A stretch of 64,000 nt of DNA from GCA-2401155 sp045047085 (GTDB lineage: Bacteria > Pseudomonadota > Alphaproteobacteria > Rhizobiales > Rhizobiaceae), in assembly GCA_045047085.1 (NCBI GenBank), contig JASFYT010000042.1, positions 1 to 64,000 on the forward strand, in the 5' to 3' direction. The number at the start of each line of letters is the position of its first letter. The stretch's first letter is position 1. A model generated the notes under the pieces. That model saw only the letters and a list, made by a program, of their open reading frames with translations. It searched no databases and had not been told where the DNA came from. Below, in pieces: positions 52,391-62,456 of the stretch. Position numbers and translations under genes: made by a program.

Positions 52391-53812
52391 ATGAACGATA
52401 AAGTCGTCACCCGATTTGCCCCCTCCCCAACCGGTTATCTGCATATTGGCGGAGCAAGAACCGCCCTTTTCAATTGGCTCTACGCAAAGGCCAATGGGGG
52501 AAAAATGTTGTTACGCATTGAGGATACTGACCGCGCCCGCTCAACTGACGATGCAGTGGAAGCGATCAAGGACGGACTTACTTGGCTTGGATTGGATTGG
52601 GAAGGCGAACCAATATCACAATTTTCAGGCGCCGAACGTCATAAAGAAGTTGCGGAACAAATGGTTGCAGATGGCAAAGCATATTATTGCTACACCTCTC
52701 AGGAAGAACTAACTGAAATGCGCGAGAAGGCTCGTGCAGAAAAACGTGCTCCTCGTTATGATGGAAGGTGGCGCGACCGCGATCCGGCCGAAGCGCCTGA
52801 AGGTGTAAACGGCGTCATTCGCTTGAAAGCCCCTCTCGAAGGTGAAACAATCGTCCACGACAAGGTTCAGGGGGAAGTACGATTCCCTAACAAAGATCTG
52901 GACGATCTGGTATTATTGCGCTCCGATGGCACGCCGACTTACATGTTGGCTGTTGTAGTCGATGATCATGATATGGGCATCACCCACATCATTCGTGGCG
53001 ATGATCATTTAACCAATGCAGCCAGACAAACATTGATCTTCAACGCGCTTGGCTGGAAAGTCCCAATTATGGCCCATGTGCCGCTAATCCACGGTCCAGA
53101 TGGCGCGAAACTGTCTAAGCGTCATGGAGCCGTCGGCGCGGAAGCGTATCGCGCCATGGGCTATTTGCCAGAAGCCATGCGCAACTACCTAGTACGTCTT
53201 GGCTGGTCCCATGGGGACGACGAAATCATCCCCACTGACGAGCTAATAAAGCTATTCGATTTTGATGGCATGGGAAAAGCAGCTGCACGGTTCGATTTCA
53301 AGAAGTTGGAAAACCTCAATGGCCATTATATCCGCGCGGCTGATGATAAATATTTGCTGTCTCAACTGGAAACGGTTGCACACGAAATCCCGAGCGGCGC
53401 TGATATTGCCGCCGGTTTAAGTGAACCACAGCGTACCCAAATCCTGAACGCCATGCCGTTATTGAAAGAACGCGCGAAAACCTTGATCGAACTTGCCGAG
53501 GGTACAAAATTTATTTCTGCCACACGGCCCCTGAACATCAACGAGAAAGCTTCAAACATTCTCGAAGGCGGCGGCGCTGACATCATCAGTAAATTGTTGC
53601 CGACACTAAGCACTCTTGATGACTGGAACGAAGAAACAATCGAATCTGTCATCCGGGAATATTCAGAACAGGCAGATCTGAAACTTGGAAAAGTGGCTCA
53701 ACCCTTGCGTGCTGCACTTACGGGCAGCAATGTCTCACCTGGCGTATTCGACGTGATGGTTATCCTCGGAAAAGAGGAATGCATAGGCCGTTTGAGCGAT
53801 CAGGCGTCGTAA
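52391..53812 (+). CDS. gltX: Glutamate-tRNA ligase
   Basis: This 473-residue class I aminoacyl-tRNA synthetase has the HIGH motif in FAPSPTGYLHIGGARTALFNW and the KMSKS-type motif as KLSKRHGA. The anticodon-binding helical domain forms the last third. Whether it is discriminating or also charges tRNA(Gln), as in bacteria using the GatCAB route, cannot be decided from this window. Confidence 0.95.
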   Translation: MNDKVVTRFAPSPTGYLHIGGARTALFNWLYAKANGGKMLLRIEDTDRARSTDDAVEAIKDGLTWLGLDWEGEPISQFSGAERHKEVAEQMVADGKAYYCYTSQEELTEMREKARAEKRAPRYDGRWRDRDPAEAPEGVNGVIRLKAPLEGETIVHDKVQGEVRFPNKDLDDLVLLRSDGTPTYMLAVVVDDHDMGITHIIRGDDHLTNAARQTLIFNALGWKVPIMAHVPLIHGPDGAKLSKRHGAVGAEAYRAMGYLPEAMRNYLVRLGWSHGDDEIIPTDELIKLFDFDGMGKAAARFDFKKLENLNGHYIRAADDKYLLSQLETVAHEIPSGADIAAGLSEPQRTQILNAMPLLKERAKTLIELAEGTKFISATRPLNINEKASNILEGGGADIISKLLPTLSTLDDWNEETIESVIREYSEQADLKLGKVAQPLRAALTGSNVSPGVFDVMVILGKEECIGRLSDQAS

Positions 53813-53952
53813 TTTACAGTTTTATATTGGAAAAAAATTCCAAACACCGAGCCGGCCACCGCGCTTAAACTATTGTCCGACTTGTCTCTGATGCCCAAAT
53901 CGGTTAGCAAGGGCACATATATTTTGCATTGCACCATTATTTGTATTTGTAA

Positions 53953-54000
53953 GGAACACTTTGAAAATGGGAACCATTTTCTCATTGAGTACGGTGTTCC
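53953..54000 (+). promoter_or_regulatory. Nested hairpin in the gltA leader
   Basis: GGAACAC (53953-53959) pairs with GTGTTCC (53994-54000). Inside it GAAAATGG (53963-53970) and CCATTTTC (53974-53981) form a perfect 8-bp stem with a GAA loop. The structure ends 33 nt before the gltA ATG and has no U-run, so a regulatory leader or protein-binding operator is more likely than a terminator. A second small palindrome TTGGAA-A5-TTCCAA (53827-53843) follows the gltX stop. Confidence 0.5.
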
Positions 54001-54033
54001 AAAGTTCGTTGATGAAATTGGAAGGAACATATC

Positions 54034-55323
54034 ATGGCAGACGATAAAGCAACATTGACCATTGGCACCGAGAATTGGGAATTCCCTATTCGCCAAGGTG
54101 AGCTTGGACCCGATGTCATCGATATCAGTACACTCTACGCCAAAACCGGGCGCTTCACCCTCGATCCCGGATTCACTTCTACGGCCTCTTGCGACAGTGA
54201 CATCACCTATATCGATGGCGACAAAGGTACGTTGCTTCACCGGGGTTATCCTATCGACCAACTGGCCGAAAACGGTGATTTTCTGGAGACTTGTTATTTA
54301 CTGCTCTATGGTGAACTACCAACAGCAGCCCAGAAAAAAGATTTTGATTCGCGCGTAACAAACCACACTATGCTGCACGAGCAAATGCACCGTCTATATG
54401 CCGGTTTCCGCCGCGATGCTCACCCAATGGCAATTATGTGCGGCGTAGTTGGCGCGCTATCAGCATTCTATCATGATTCGACGGATATATCCGACCCCCA
54501 TCAACGCATGGTTGCATCCTTTCGCATGATTGCAAAAATGCCAACCATTGCGGCCATGGCCTATAAATATCACGTTGGGCAACCATTTGTTTATCCTCGC
54601 AATGATCTCGATTATTCAACCAATTTCCTGAGCATGTGTTTCTCTGTTCCTTGCGAAGAATTTAAAGCAAACCCAATTCTCTCCAGAGCGATGGACCGCA
54701 TTTTCATTCTGCATGCAGACCATGAGCAAAACGCATCCACTTCCACTGTGCGTCTAGCTGGTTCATCTGGCGCAAACCCTTTTGCATGTATTGCAGCCGG
54801 CATTGCCTGCCTATGGGGCCCAGCACATGGCGGTGCTAATGAAGCAGCCTTAAAAATGCTCGCAGAAATTGGAACTGTTGATCGTATTCCCGAATTTGTG
54901 GCTCGTGCAAAAGACAAAAATGATCCTTTCCGTCTGATGGGCTTTGGCCACCGTGTATATAAGAACTACGATCCACGCGCCGTAATCATGCAAAAAACAT
55001 CCCATGAAGTGCTGAAGGAACTTGGCATCAAGGACGATCCATTGCTGGAAGTTGCAATGGAACTGGAGCAAATTGCTTTAACCGATGAGTATTTCATCGA
55101 AAAGAAACTCTATCCGAATATTGATTTTTATTCCGGCATCACCCTAAAAGCGCTCGGCTTCCCAACTTCTATGTTCACAGTGCTATTTGCGGTGGCGAGA
55201 ACCGTTGGCTGGATTGCCCAGTGGAAAGAGATGATCGAAGATCCAAATCAGCGTATTGGCCGTCCGCGCCAGCTCTATACTGGCCCGGCATCTCGCGAAT
55301 ATGTGCCGATGTCCAAGCGTTAA
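54034..55323 (+). CDS. gltA: Citrate synthase
   Basis: This 429-residue hexameric-type citrate synthase starts the TCA cycle from acetyl-CoA and oxaloacetate. Catalytic residues are seen in LHADHEQNASTSTVR (His), GPAHGGANEAALKML (His) and the YSGITLKALGFP region (Asp). MGFGHRVYKNYDPRA binds substrate. AAGGAA lies upstream of the ATG. The gene is almost back-to-back with the convergent lpxB (6 bp between stops). Confidence 0.96.
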   Translation: MADDKATLTIGTENWEFPIRQGELGPDVIDISTLYAKTGRFTLDPGFTSTASCDSDITYIDGDKGTLLHRGYPIDQLAENGDFLETCYLLLYGELPTAAQKKDFDSRVTNHTMLHEQMHRLYAGFRRDAHPMAIMCGVVGALSAFYHDSTDISDPHQRMVASFRMIAKMPTIAAMAYKYHVGQPFVYPRNDLDYSTNFLSMCFSVPCEEFKANPILSRAMDRIFILHADHEQNASTSTVRLAGSSGANPFACIAAGIACLWGPAHGGANEAALKMLAEIGTVDRIPEFVARAKDKNDPFRLMGFGHRVYKNYDPRAVIMQKTSHEVLKELGIKDDPLLEVAMELEQIALTDEYFIEKKLYPNIDFYSGITLKALGFPTSMFTVLFAVARTVGWIAQWKEMIEDPNQRIGRPRQLYTGPASREYVPMSKR

Positions 55324-55329
55324 ACTGCG

Positions 55330-56487
55330 TTAGGATTTCGTAATTTCAAGAATTTTCCGGGCCGCAATCAGGCCCGGACGCTCGGATTGCTGCATGTTTT
55401 TCGCAACAATTTCAAAACCTTCAAGCTGTGCATTACGAGCTGGACCTTTTACCAGTAATTGTTCGATCTGTCGTGAAATTAAATTTGAATTCGCAAACTC
55501 ATTAAATTGTTCCGGCACAACTGCCCCATCCGCAATCAAATTCGGGAGGGATGCTGTCCAGGCATACATAAATTTGCGCGCAATCATCATGACTGGATCA
55601 AGCTTGTATATTGAAATCATAGGCACTTTGAAGAGCGCAAGTTCGAGCGTTACAGTACCCGATGCAGCAATCGCAGCATCGGCCTTTGAAAAGGCTGCGA
55701 CCCTGGCGTCATCGCCGGTTACAATTTCAGGCTTTACTGGCCACTCAGCAACGCTCGCCCTGATTTCTTCCGCAAGATGATCTACCGCAGGAAGCACTGC
55801 TTCGAACACATTACCGCGTTCTTTCAACTTGGAAAGTGTATCCCTGATCACCGGCAGCAAACGAGAAATTTCCGACTTTCTGGACCCCGGCAAAACAAGT
55901 AAGTTTGCGGGAGATTTGGGAATGACGTTCTTCCGTTTAGCATTTTTAGCGATTAATCGCATCAATGGGTGCCCAATATAGGTCGTATTGGGCCCATCGA
56001 GTTTTTTCATCACCTCAGGTTCAAACGGCAAAATGGCTAACACATGGTCAATGAACACTCGCATTTTTGGTGCTCGGCCGGGTCGCCAACCCCAAACAGA
56101 CGGGCAAATATATTTAACAATAGGAATGTCCGCTTTTCTCTTACGAACGCGCTTCGCTACTGCATAACCAAAATCCGGGCTATCAATTAGCAGTATGACA
56201 TCCGGGCGTTTATCCATAATGTCTTCAACCGTTTGTCTCACGCGTTTGATAATGGTTGGCAGTTTCCCAATAACTCCCGATATCCCAATTACCGACAAAT
56301 CTGTTACATCAAACAGACTATCCAGACCACGTTTCTGGAGCTTATCACCGCCCAGACCAAGCGGTTCAACCGGCACACCCATGTCATCAAATGCATCGAG
56401 CAAATCAACTGCAAGGTCTTCCCCGGACTGCTCCCCCATCACAAAATAAACTTTAAGAGGTAGAGTTTTTTTTGGAAATTTAGCCAT
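55330..56487 (-). CDS. lpxB: Lipid-A-disaccharide synthase
   Basis: This membrane-associated glycosyltransferase joins UDP-2,3-diacylglucosamine and lipid X into the lipid A disaccharide. The 386-residue protein has the start VYFVMGEQSGEDLAVDLL, the YICPSVWGWRPGRAPKM motif, LPGSRKSEISRLLP and the nucleotide-sugar site ASGTVTLELALFKVPMISIYKL. I chose the ATG at 56487 overlapping the lpxI end by 8 bp, with GGTGG upstream. A GC-rich hairpin (55357-55377) lies within its 3' end. Confidence 0.94.
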   Translation of the reverse strand: MAKFPKKTLPLKVYFVMGEQSGEDLAVDLLDAFDDMGVPVEPLGLGGDKLQKRGLDSLFDVTDLSVIGISGVIGKLPTIIKRVRQTVEDIMDKRPDVILLIDSPDFGYAVAKRVRKRKADIPIVKYICPSVWGWRPGRAPKMRVFIDHVLAILPFEPEVMKKLDGPNTTYIGHPLMRLIAKNAKRKNVIPKSPANLLVLPGSRKSEISRLLPVIRDTLSKLKERGNVFEAVLPAVDHLAEEIRASVAEWPVKPEIVTGDDARVAAFSKADAAIAASGTVTLELALFKVPMISIYKLDPVMMIARKFMYAWTASLPNLIADGAVVPEQFNEFANSNLISRQIEQLLVKGPARNAQLEGFEIVAKNMQQSERPGLIAARKILEITKS

Positions 56488-57340
56488 CGTCGGCCACCAT
56501 TCCAAAAATAAATATCTTCTCAGACCTTGCTCGTGCCAGAGTTTTTTCTCGGTCTAGTATCAAGGTACAGCCAGCTTCCAATGCAATCCCCAAAAGTCCA
56601 GCGCGCTTCACATTATCGATAGTATCAGGGCCGATTGAAGGTAAATCTGCTCGCATATCCTGCCCTGGCTTCATGGTCTTGACCAAAACGCCATGCTTTC
56701 CCTGTATTGGCATTTGTCCGGTACGACGTAGTTCCTCAACACGGGCAATCATTGCATCGGTTCCTTCTGCACCCTCAAGTGCAACTACTCTGCCAGCCTC
56801 TACTATCACTGCCTGCCCAGCGTCAAGGCTGCCAAGTTTCTTGCATGCATCATATCCCAATCGGATATTTCGCAGCATTGTTTTTCCCGGCACTCTGCCA
56901 ACAACATTGCCTTTTTCACACAGCAATTGAGGAGCAATTTCATGCGCTCCGACCATAGAAATGTTCTTAGATTCAAAAATATCAATCACTCCCGACAGTA
57001 AAGTATTGTCGCCGGAAGCCATCAGAGAAAGAATTTTTGGAAGTAACTTTACGGTCAACCAGTCTAATTTCAGATTAGAGAAATCCGGACGGATTTTAAT
57101 GCCACCAGCAAAGACCACATGATTGATATCCCGCTCATGCAATATATCAAACAATTTTCCAATCTGACCAAAGCCAAGGTATTGGTGTGGGAATTGTTCT
57201 ACTTCACTAGAAGCAACACCGCGTATTCCCACAAGAAACGGGTCAATACCTGCGTCAACCGAACCTTTCGCCAATTCAATTGGCAAACTCCCGGAGCCCG
57301 CAATAATTGCTATGTTCTTTATGGAGTTTGATGTCCCCAT
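56480..57340 (-). CDS. lpxI: UDP-2,3-diacylglucosamine pyrophosphatase LpxI
   Basis: This 286-residue enzyme (former DUF1009) hydrolyses UDP-2,3-diacylglucosamine to lipid X, replacing LpxH in alphaproteobacteria. Family motifs are IAGSGSLPIELA at the N-terminus, GFGQIGKLFDIL and VVFAGGIKIRPDF, then GTDAMIARVEELR, VLVKTMKPGQDMRADLPSIG and the end GITLEAG-like GIALEAGCTLILDR. The ATG at 57340 is used; it lies 8 bp after the lpxA stop and the gene overlaps lpxB. Confidence 0.94.
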   Translation of the reverse strand: MGTSNSIKNIAIIAGSGSLPIELAKGSVDAGIDPFLVGIRGVASSEVEQFPHQYLGFGQIGKLFDILHERDINHVVFAGGIKIRPDFSNLKLDWLTVKLLPKILSLMASGDNTLLSGVIDIFESKNISMVGAHEIAPQLLCEKGNVVGRVPGKTMLRNIRLGYDACKKLGSLDAGQAVIVEAGRVVALEGAEGTDAMIARVEELRRTGQMPIQGKHGVLVKTMKPGQDMRADLPSIGPDTIDNVKRAGLLGIALEAGCTLILDREKTLARARSEKIFIFGMVADDG

Positions 57341-57348
57341 GAAAGGCT

Positions 57349-58140
57349 CTAGGTTTTGGGCATGCAAAGTGGGCGGTCCGCACTTTGTCTGATAAAATCG
57401 GATATTTGTTTAACAATCGGATCGTCATTAACATCTTGTTCAAGCAAATCAATTGATTTCAATACCGATACATCTGACGAAAATAGCGTTTTAAAGGCGC
57501 TTCTGGCATTGTGAATGCTTTGGCGATCAACACCGGCGCGTTTCATGCCAATCAAATTCAATCCTCCAAGATATGCCCGGTTCCCAAGAGCAATACCATA
57601 AGGAATTACATCACTCTCAATTGCCGCCATGCCGCCAAGAAATGCATTATTGCCAATTCGGCAAAACTGATGAACTCCTGCACCACCACCAAGAATAACA
57701 TTGGAACCAATTTTACAATGCCCGGCCAGCAATGCCCCGTTAGAAAAAATCACGCTATCACCGATAACACAGTCATGAGCCACATGTGAATTTGCCAGAA
57801 AAACACATTTATTGCCGATTACTGTCGTATTTTCATCACCCGCAGTTCCTGGATTCATCGTAACCCCCTCACGGATTACACAATCATTCCCGATTAAGAG
57901 AGAGGATTCTTCACCGCCATACTTCAAATCCTGAGGCTCGTGGCCAACAGAGGCAAATGGAAATATACGAGCATTGGAACCAATTTTGGTATGCCCGGCC
58001 AACACAACATGTGTGTGTAAAAACGAGCCATCGCCAATCGATACATTTGGCCCGATATGGCAAAACGCTCCAATCGAAACATTTTCGCCAATAACGGCGC
58101 CATCTTCAACAATAGCGGAGGAATGGATATTCGAACTCAT
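57349..58140 (-). CDS. lpxA: UDP-N-acetylglucosamine acyltransferase LpxA
   Basis: This is the first enzyme of lipid A synthesis, which transfers 3-hydroxyacyl chains from acyl carrier protein to UDP-GlcNAc. The 263-residue protein is a left-handed parallel beta helix built from hexapeptide repeats, with the catalytic His region in NSHVAHDCVIG and a helical C-terminus (LIGMKRAGVDRQSI). Its ATG shares one base with the fabZ stop (TGATG). Confidence 0.96.
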   Translation of the reverse strand: MSSNIHSSAIVEDGAVIGENVSIGAFCHIGPNVSIGDGSFLHTHVVLAGHTKIGSNARIFPFASVGHEPQDLKYGGEESSLLIGNDCVIREGVTMNPGTAGDENTTVIGNKCVFLANSHVAHDCVIGDSVIFSNGALLAGHCKIGSNVILGGGAGVHQFCRIGNNAFLGGMAAIESDVIPYGIALGNRAYLGGLNLIGMKRAGVDRQSIHNARSAFKTLFSSDVSVLKSIDLLEQDVNDDPIVKQISDFIRQSADRPLCMPKT

Positions 58141-58607
58141 CAGGATTCAGTTTCCGGTGTTACCATCATTGCAGTAATCACAGCTTCAGCCACTTTACTG
58201 CCATCTACATAAGCCGTGCATTGATACTTGAAGATATCCCGACGTTGCTTAATTTTCAGCACATGAAGGTTCAACACATCGCCTGGAATAACCATCTTGC
58301 GAAATTTTGCCCCGTCAATACTCATAAAATATACCAATTTCCCTTCGCCATCTACAGCAGCTCTAGCGCAAATCGCACCGGCAGTCTGTGCCATTGCCTC
58401 AACAACGAGAACACCTGGCATAATAGGCGAGTTCGGGAAATGCCCATTGAAGAACTCTTCATTAATGGTAACATTTTTAATGCCGATGGCGCTTACATCT
58501 CCATCAACCTCAATGACTTTATCGAGCAATAGAAATGGATATCTATGCGGTAACAACCGAAACAGTTCCATAACACCAATTTGCGCTAATTGTTTATCTT
58601 CACTCAT
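58140..58607 (-). CDS. fabZ: 3-hydroxyacyl-[acyl-carrier-protein] dehydratase FabZ
   Basis: This 155-residue hot-dog-fold dehydratase acts in fatty acid elongation. The active-site His is in LPHRYPFLLLDKV...NGHFPNSPIMPGVLVVEAMAQ order and the Glu in the central helix. It sits between lpxD and lpxA, where it competes with lipid A synthesis for 3-hydroxyacyl-ACP. The ATG at 58607 lies 4 bp after the lpxD stop. Confidence 0.96.
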   Translation of the reverse strand: MSEDKQLAQIGVMELFRLLPHRYPFLLLDKVIEVDGDVSAIGIKNVTINEEFFNGHFPNSPIMPGVLVVEAMAQTAGAICARAAVDGEGKLVYFMSIDGAKFRKMVIPGDVLNLHVLKIKQRRDIFKYQCTAYVDGSKVAEAVITAMMVTPETES

Positions 58608-58611
58608 CTGA

Positions 58612-59673
58612 TCAATCCGCTTTTTTGTCGTTATTCTTTGCCGCAAGTCGTTTCTTCGCAGCTTCCCTCATCCACATTTTAGCAGATACTGCCGGGTATC
58701 CCATCACTTTTTCTCCCGCCGGAATATTATTGAACACGCCTGATCCTCCACCGATCTGTGCTCCCGTTCCAATAGTCAAATGTCCTACAATACCTGCTTG
58801 TGCTGCCACCACCACATAGTCTTCCAGCGTCACGCTCCCGGCCATGCCACACATGCCAATCAAAAGGCAATTGCGCCCGATAACACAATTGTGGGCGATG
58901 TGGACAAGGTTATCCATCTTGGTACCCTCACCAATAATTGTATCAGCGTTAGCACCCCGATCAATCGCACAATTGGCACCAATTTCCACATTATCCTGAA
59001 TGATGACACGACCAATTTGCGGAATTTTCTTGTGACCACCTGGCCCCATGGCAAATCCGAACCCATCTTGCCCGATCTGGGTTCCATTATGGATAATCAC
59101 GTTGTCCCCCAACAACGCACATAACACAGACGCATTGGCACCAATTGTACTATTCCTGCCAATTTTGACTTCTCTGCCAATTACGGCCCCGGCCAGAATA
59201 TGACAGCCTTGCCCAATTGAAGCACCGGCCCCAATGACCGCATTGGCCTCTACTATGATATTGTCTTCTAAGTGGGCCGTGTCGTCCACGTAAGCCTGTG
59301 ATGAAATTCCGGTTTCCCCTGTTACCGGCAGTGGTCGCATGGCTGTTGGATACATCAAAGCCAGAACCAGCCCGTATGCTTCATAGGGTTTGGGATGAAT
59401 TAACGCAATGACAGATGCCGGGACCCTATCAAGGTATTTCTCACTACAAATGACAGCACTGGCATTTGTTTCCGTTAACGCATCAGCATATTTTGGATTA
59501 TCCAGAAACGTAATGCTTCCCAGACCTGCTGTAGCAATGGGAGCAGCGGAATTAATCAGACTGTCGGCAACTGATGTATCAACATCACTGGCACGCACAA
59601 GAACGGCACCCGTTTGATTGCAGATATCCGAAACACTTATCTCTACAGGATGAAAAAACGATGCGCCTGTCAT
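58612..59673 (-). CDS. lpxD: UDP-3-O-(3-hydroxyacyl)glucosamine N-acyltransferase LpxD
   Basis: This 353-residue trimeric acyltransferase adds the second acyl chain in lipid A synthesis. It has an N-terminal uridine-binding domain (about 1-110) and a hexapeptide-repeat beta helix with the catalytic His in NLVHIAHNCVIGRNCLL, followed by a C-terminal helix rich in basic residues. It follows bamA by 66 bp on the same strand. Confidence 0.96.
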   Translation of the reverse strand: MTGASFFHPVEISVSDICNQTGAVLVRASDVDTSVADSLINSAAPIATAGLGSITFLDNPKYADALTETNASAVICSEKYLDRVPASVIALIHPKPYEAYGLVLALMYPTAMRPLPVTGETGISSQAYVDDTAHLEDNIIVEANAVIGAGASIGQGCHILAGAVIGREVKIGRNSTIGANASVLCALLGDNVIIHNGTQIGQDGFGFAMGPGGHKKIPQIGRVIIQDNVEIGANCAIDRGANADTIIGEGTKMDNLVHIAHNCVIGRNCLLIGMCGMAGSVTLEDYVVVAAQAGIVGHLTIGTGAQIGGGSGVFNNIPAGEKVMGYPAVSAKMWMREAAKKRLAAKNNDKKAD

Positions 59674-59739
59674 CTAATACGCCCAACTGGTCCACGCTAT
59701 AATTGTTAGGTCAATAGAATATCAACCAACCAAAATTCA

Positions 59740-62151
59740 CTAGAACTTGGTGCTAATACCGAAGCTAAATTCACGCGTTTTGTCCCAATCCTTCTTAAGC
59801 ACAGGGAACGCATAGTCAAACCGCAGCGGTCCAAATGGTGAAGACCAGATAATGCTTGCGCCGACAGATGCACGAATGGAACTATCATCCAACTGTTCAA
59901 GCTGTGCAGCAGTAAGTGCAGTACCATTGCTTGCAACTAAAGCTCTACTTGCATCATCAAGCCCAAACACTGATCCGGCATCAGCAAAGAATGCTGCGCG
60001 GAAACCAGCGGATTCAGGAATGAATGGTAGAGGAAACTGAAGTTCAGCGGTGGCATTATAATAATTTTGCCCCCCAAGCGCATCACCGGTAAGTGGATCT
60101 CTTGGACCGAGCCCTGAACCCTTGAAGCCCCGTATGGATTTGGAATTGTTATAGAAATTATCTTGAACTCGATAACTACTGCCAAAATCTGCAATATTTC
60201 CTGCCCGAAGACGTCCAAAGGCAACAACATCCAGATCATCTGACAACTCTTTATAGCCAGCTAGAGTCACTTCGCTACGCACATACTCCGCATCACCACC
60301 TACCCCGTAAATAGTCTGGGTTAGATTGGCATACAATCCATTGCGAGGCTCTTTTTGGTTATCAAAGTTGTTAAAAGTCAAAGAGTAACCAAAGCCGGAG
60401 GATAACCATTCACCCTGCCCCGCAGCCAAGGCGTTGGACAGCTCTGCATCAGTATTACCCTGAATTCCATCAGGAGTAGCGCCGGTTGCATCAATCGTAG
60501 ATGAGGCAGCATTCACCTCGCTGTTTACCACTTTGTAGAAACCTTGCAGATTAACCTCATCCGTCAAAGGCACTCCAAGCGTAAACTTGCCTGATGTGGT
60601 TGTTGAATCATATTCCCGTCGGTCATTTCGGTCAGAAGTCGTTACTTCAACATTGATCCCGGCAGACATTCGATAACCAAGGAAGAATGGTTCAACGAAT
60701 GAAAAACCGTAATTCTGATCATCAGCACCGGCACCAAATTTCAAACGGATATACTGGCCACGACCCAAAAAGTTTTTCTCGGAGAACGAAATCTCGGCAA
60801 TTGCACCATCTGCTGAACTATAGCCACCACCGATAGAGAATTCACCAGTGGATTTCTCGGACAACCGCACCACAACAACAACGCGGTCAGGACTTGAACC
60901 CGGGCGCGTATTAATAGCAACGCGTTCAAAATACCCCAATGCCTCCAAACGACGTTTGGTTTTTTGAATCAGCACCTGATTAAAGGCATCACCTTCCGAT
61001 ACATCGAATTCGCGACGTATCACGTAATCACGAGTTCTATCGTTGCCGATAATTACAATATCTTCGATATAAACCCGCGCACCTTCATCAATCAGATAGG
61101 TAACGTCAATTGTATTGGTTTCAAAATTGCGATTGCCGCGAGGCACAACTTCGACAAACGCATATCCATCGGACGCAATTCTCTGGGTCAACGCAATGAT
61201 GGTGTTTTCGACCTTCTTAGCGCTGTAATATTTACCACCAATTGTATCTAGCAGATCGTACAAATTTTCAGCATTTACGCCAGGTATGGTGCTTTCAATG
61301 GCGATCTCACCGAAATTATAGCGAACGCCCTCATCTACCGATATGGTGATGATATATTCATTGAGGCTATTATCTAGCTCAGCTGAGGCCGAAATAATCT
61401 GAAAATCAGCAAAGCCCCTGTTGAAATAGTAGCGACGTAGCAATTCCTGATCAGCCGCCAATTTATTGGGGTCATAAACATCGCTGGAGCCAAAAAAGCT
61501 CAAAAGGTGTGTTTCTTTGGTTTTAAGCACATCTTTAAGCCGACGATCGGAAACCGAATTATTGCCAACAAAATTGATGGTACTGATCTTGGTTTTCCCA
61601 CCTTCATTTATGCGGAAGATAACATTTACACGTTCGTTTTCCAGCGGCACAACTTCAAATTCAACCGACGCATCGTCACGACCAACACGAGCATAAGCTT
61701 GTGAAATACGCTCCACATCAGATGCAACCGTTTGGGCGCTGAAGATCGACCGGGCTTTGGAACGAACCGTTCCGGTTAACGCCACATTCTTCAGGCGTTT
61801 ATTTCCCTCAAAAAAGATTTTGTTAATCGTGGCATTTTCATCCACGTCAACAATCAGTGTACTACCGGAACGGTAGATACTGACGTCGCTAAACAATCCT
61901 GTTGCAAACAGAGATTTAACGGAACTATCGATATCGGCATTGCTGAAACTTTCACCCGGACGAATTGTTAGATAGGAAATCACCGTATCAGAATCCATAC
62001 GTGTCGTTCCACGCACATCAATACGCTGAACCACAGCAGCCTGCACCTGATCAGCGCCAGAAACCGCAGCCACAAAAGACACGCCCAGCGGAGCAAAAAC
62101 TAACGCAAACGCCACACACAAAATTCTAAAAAATCGCAACAAAGGCTGCAT
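59740..62151 (-). CDS. bamA: Outer membrane protein assembly factor BamA
   Basis: This 803-residue Omp85 protein inserts beta-barrel proteins into the outer membrane. After a signal peptide (about 1-40) there are five POTRA domains, beginning VVQRIDVRGTTRMDSDTVISY, and a C-terminal 16-strand barrel (from about 420). The barrel includes the IRGF-type lid motif (SIRGFKGSGLGPRD) and the closing strand ending in Phe (FGISTKF), the usual outer-membrane signal. An ATG at 62151 is preferred over a TTG 48 bases upstream. Confidence 0.95.
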   Translation of the reverse strand: MQPLLRFFRILCVAFALVFAPLGVSFVAAVSGADQVQAAVVQRIDVRGTTRMDSDTVISYLTIRPGESFSNADIDSSVKSLFATGLFSDVSIYRSGSTLIVDVDENATINKIFFEGNKRLKNVALTGTVRSKARSIFSAQTVASDVERISQAYARVGRDDASVEFEVVPLENERVNVIFRINEGGKTKISTINFVGNNSVSDRRLKDVLKTKETHLLSFFGSSDVYDPNKLAADQELLRRYYFNRGFADFQIISASAELDNSLNEYIITISVDEGVRYNFGEIAIESTIPGVNAENLYDLLDTIGGKYYSAKKVENTIIALTQRIASDGYAFVEVVPRGNRNFETNTIDVTYLIDEGARVYIEDIVIIGNDRTRDYVIRREFDVSEGDAFNQVLIQKTKRRLEALGYFERVAINTRPGSSPDRVVVVVRLSEKSTGEFSIGGGYSSADGAIAEISFSEKNFLGRGQYIRLKFGAGADDQNYGFSFVEPFFLGYRMSAGINVEVTTSDRNDRREYDSTTTSGKFTLGVPLTDEVNLQGFYKVVNSEVNAASSTIDATGATPDGIQGNTDAELSNALAAGQGEWLSSGFGYSLTFNNFDNQKEPRNGLYANLTQTIYGVGGDAEYVRSEVTLAGYKELSDDLDVVAFGRLRAGNIADFGSSYRVQDNFYNNSKSIRGFKGSGLGPRDPLTGDALGGQNYYNATAELQFPLPFIPESAGFRAAFFADAGSVFGLDDASRALVASNGTALTAAQLEQLDDSSIRASVGASIIWSSPFGPLRFDYAFPVLKKDWDKTREFSFGISTKF

Positions 62152-62456
62152 ACCTTTAAAACCCCTAAATACAAATATCTCAACAACCCATCTGAACAAC
62201 CTTGTGGGTCTCGAAGCTCTGTGAATTCCAAAATACAGACAGAATCCACATGCGCATTAACTAATCTTTTACAGTGTTTCTAAACATGTGCAACCACATC
62301 CCACCTTCAAACTATGCAATTCCCAGATATGTGGCAAAAAGGTCGATCCATTCTCTGCCTATGGTTAATGTTCAGTCAGCAAAAATTTAAGAATCAACCA
62401 AAAATCCATTGAAATCGAATGTCTATTTGCCTCGGAAATAAGATGAAATTACGTCA

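Noticed and set aside
55357..55377. Perfect 7-bp GC-rich hairpin near the gltA/lpxB junction
   Set aside because: It lies within the lpxB coding end and has no U-run in either direction, so it is not called a terminator, although convergent genes meet there.
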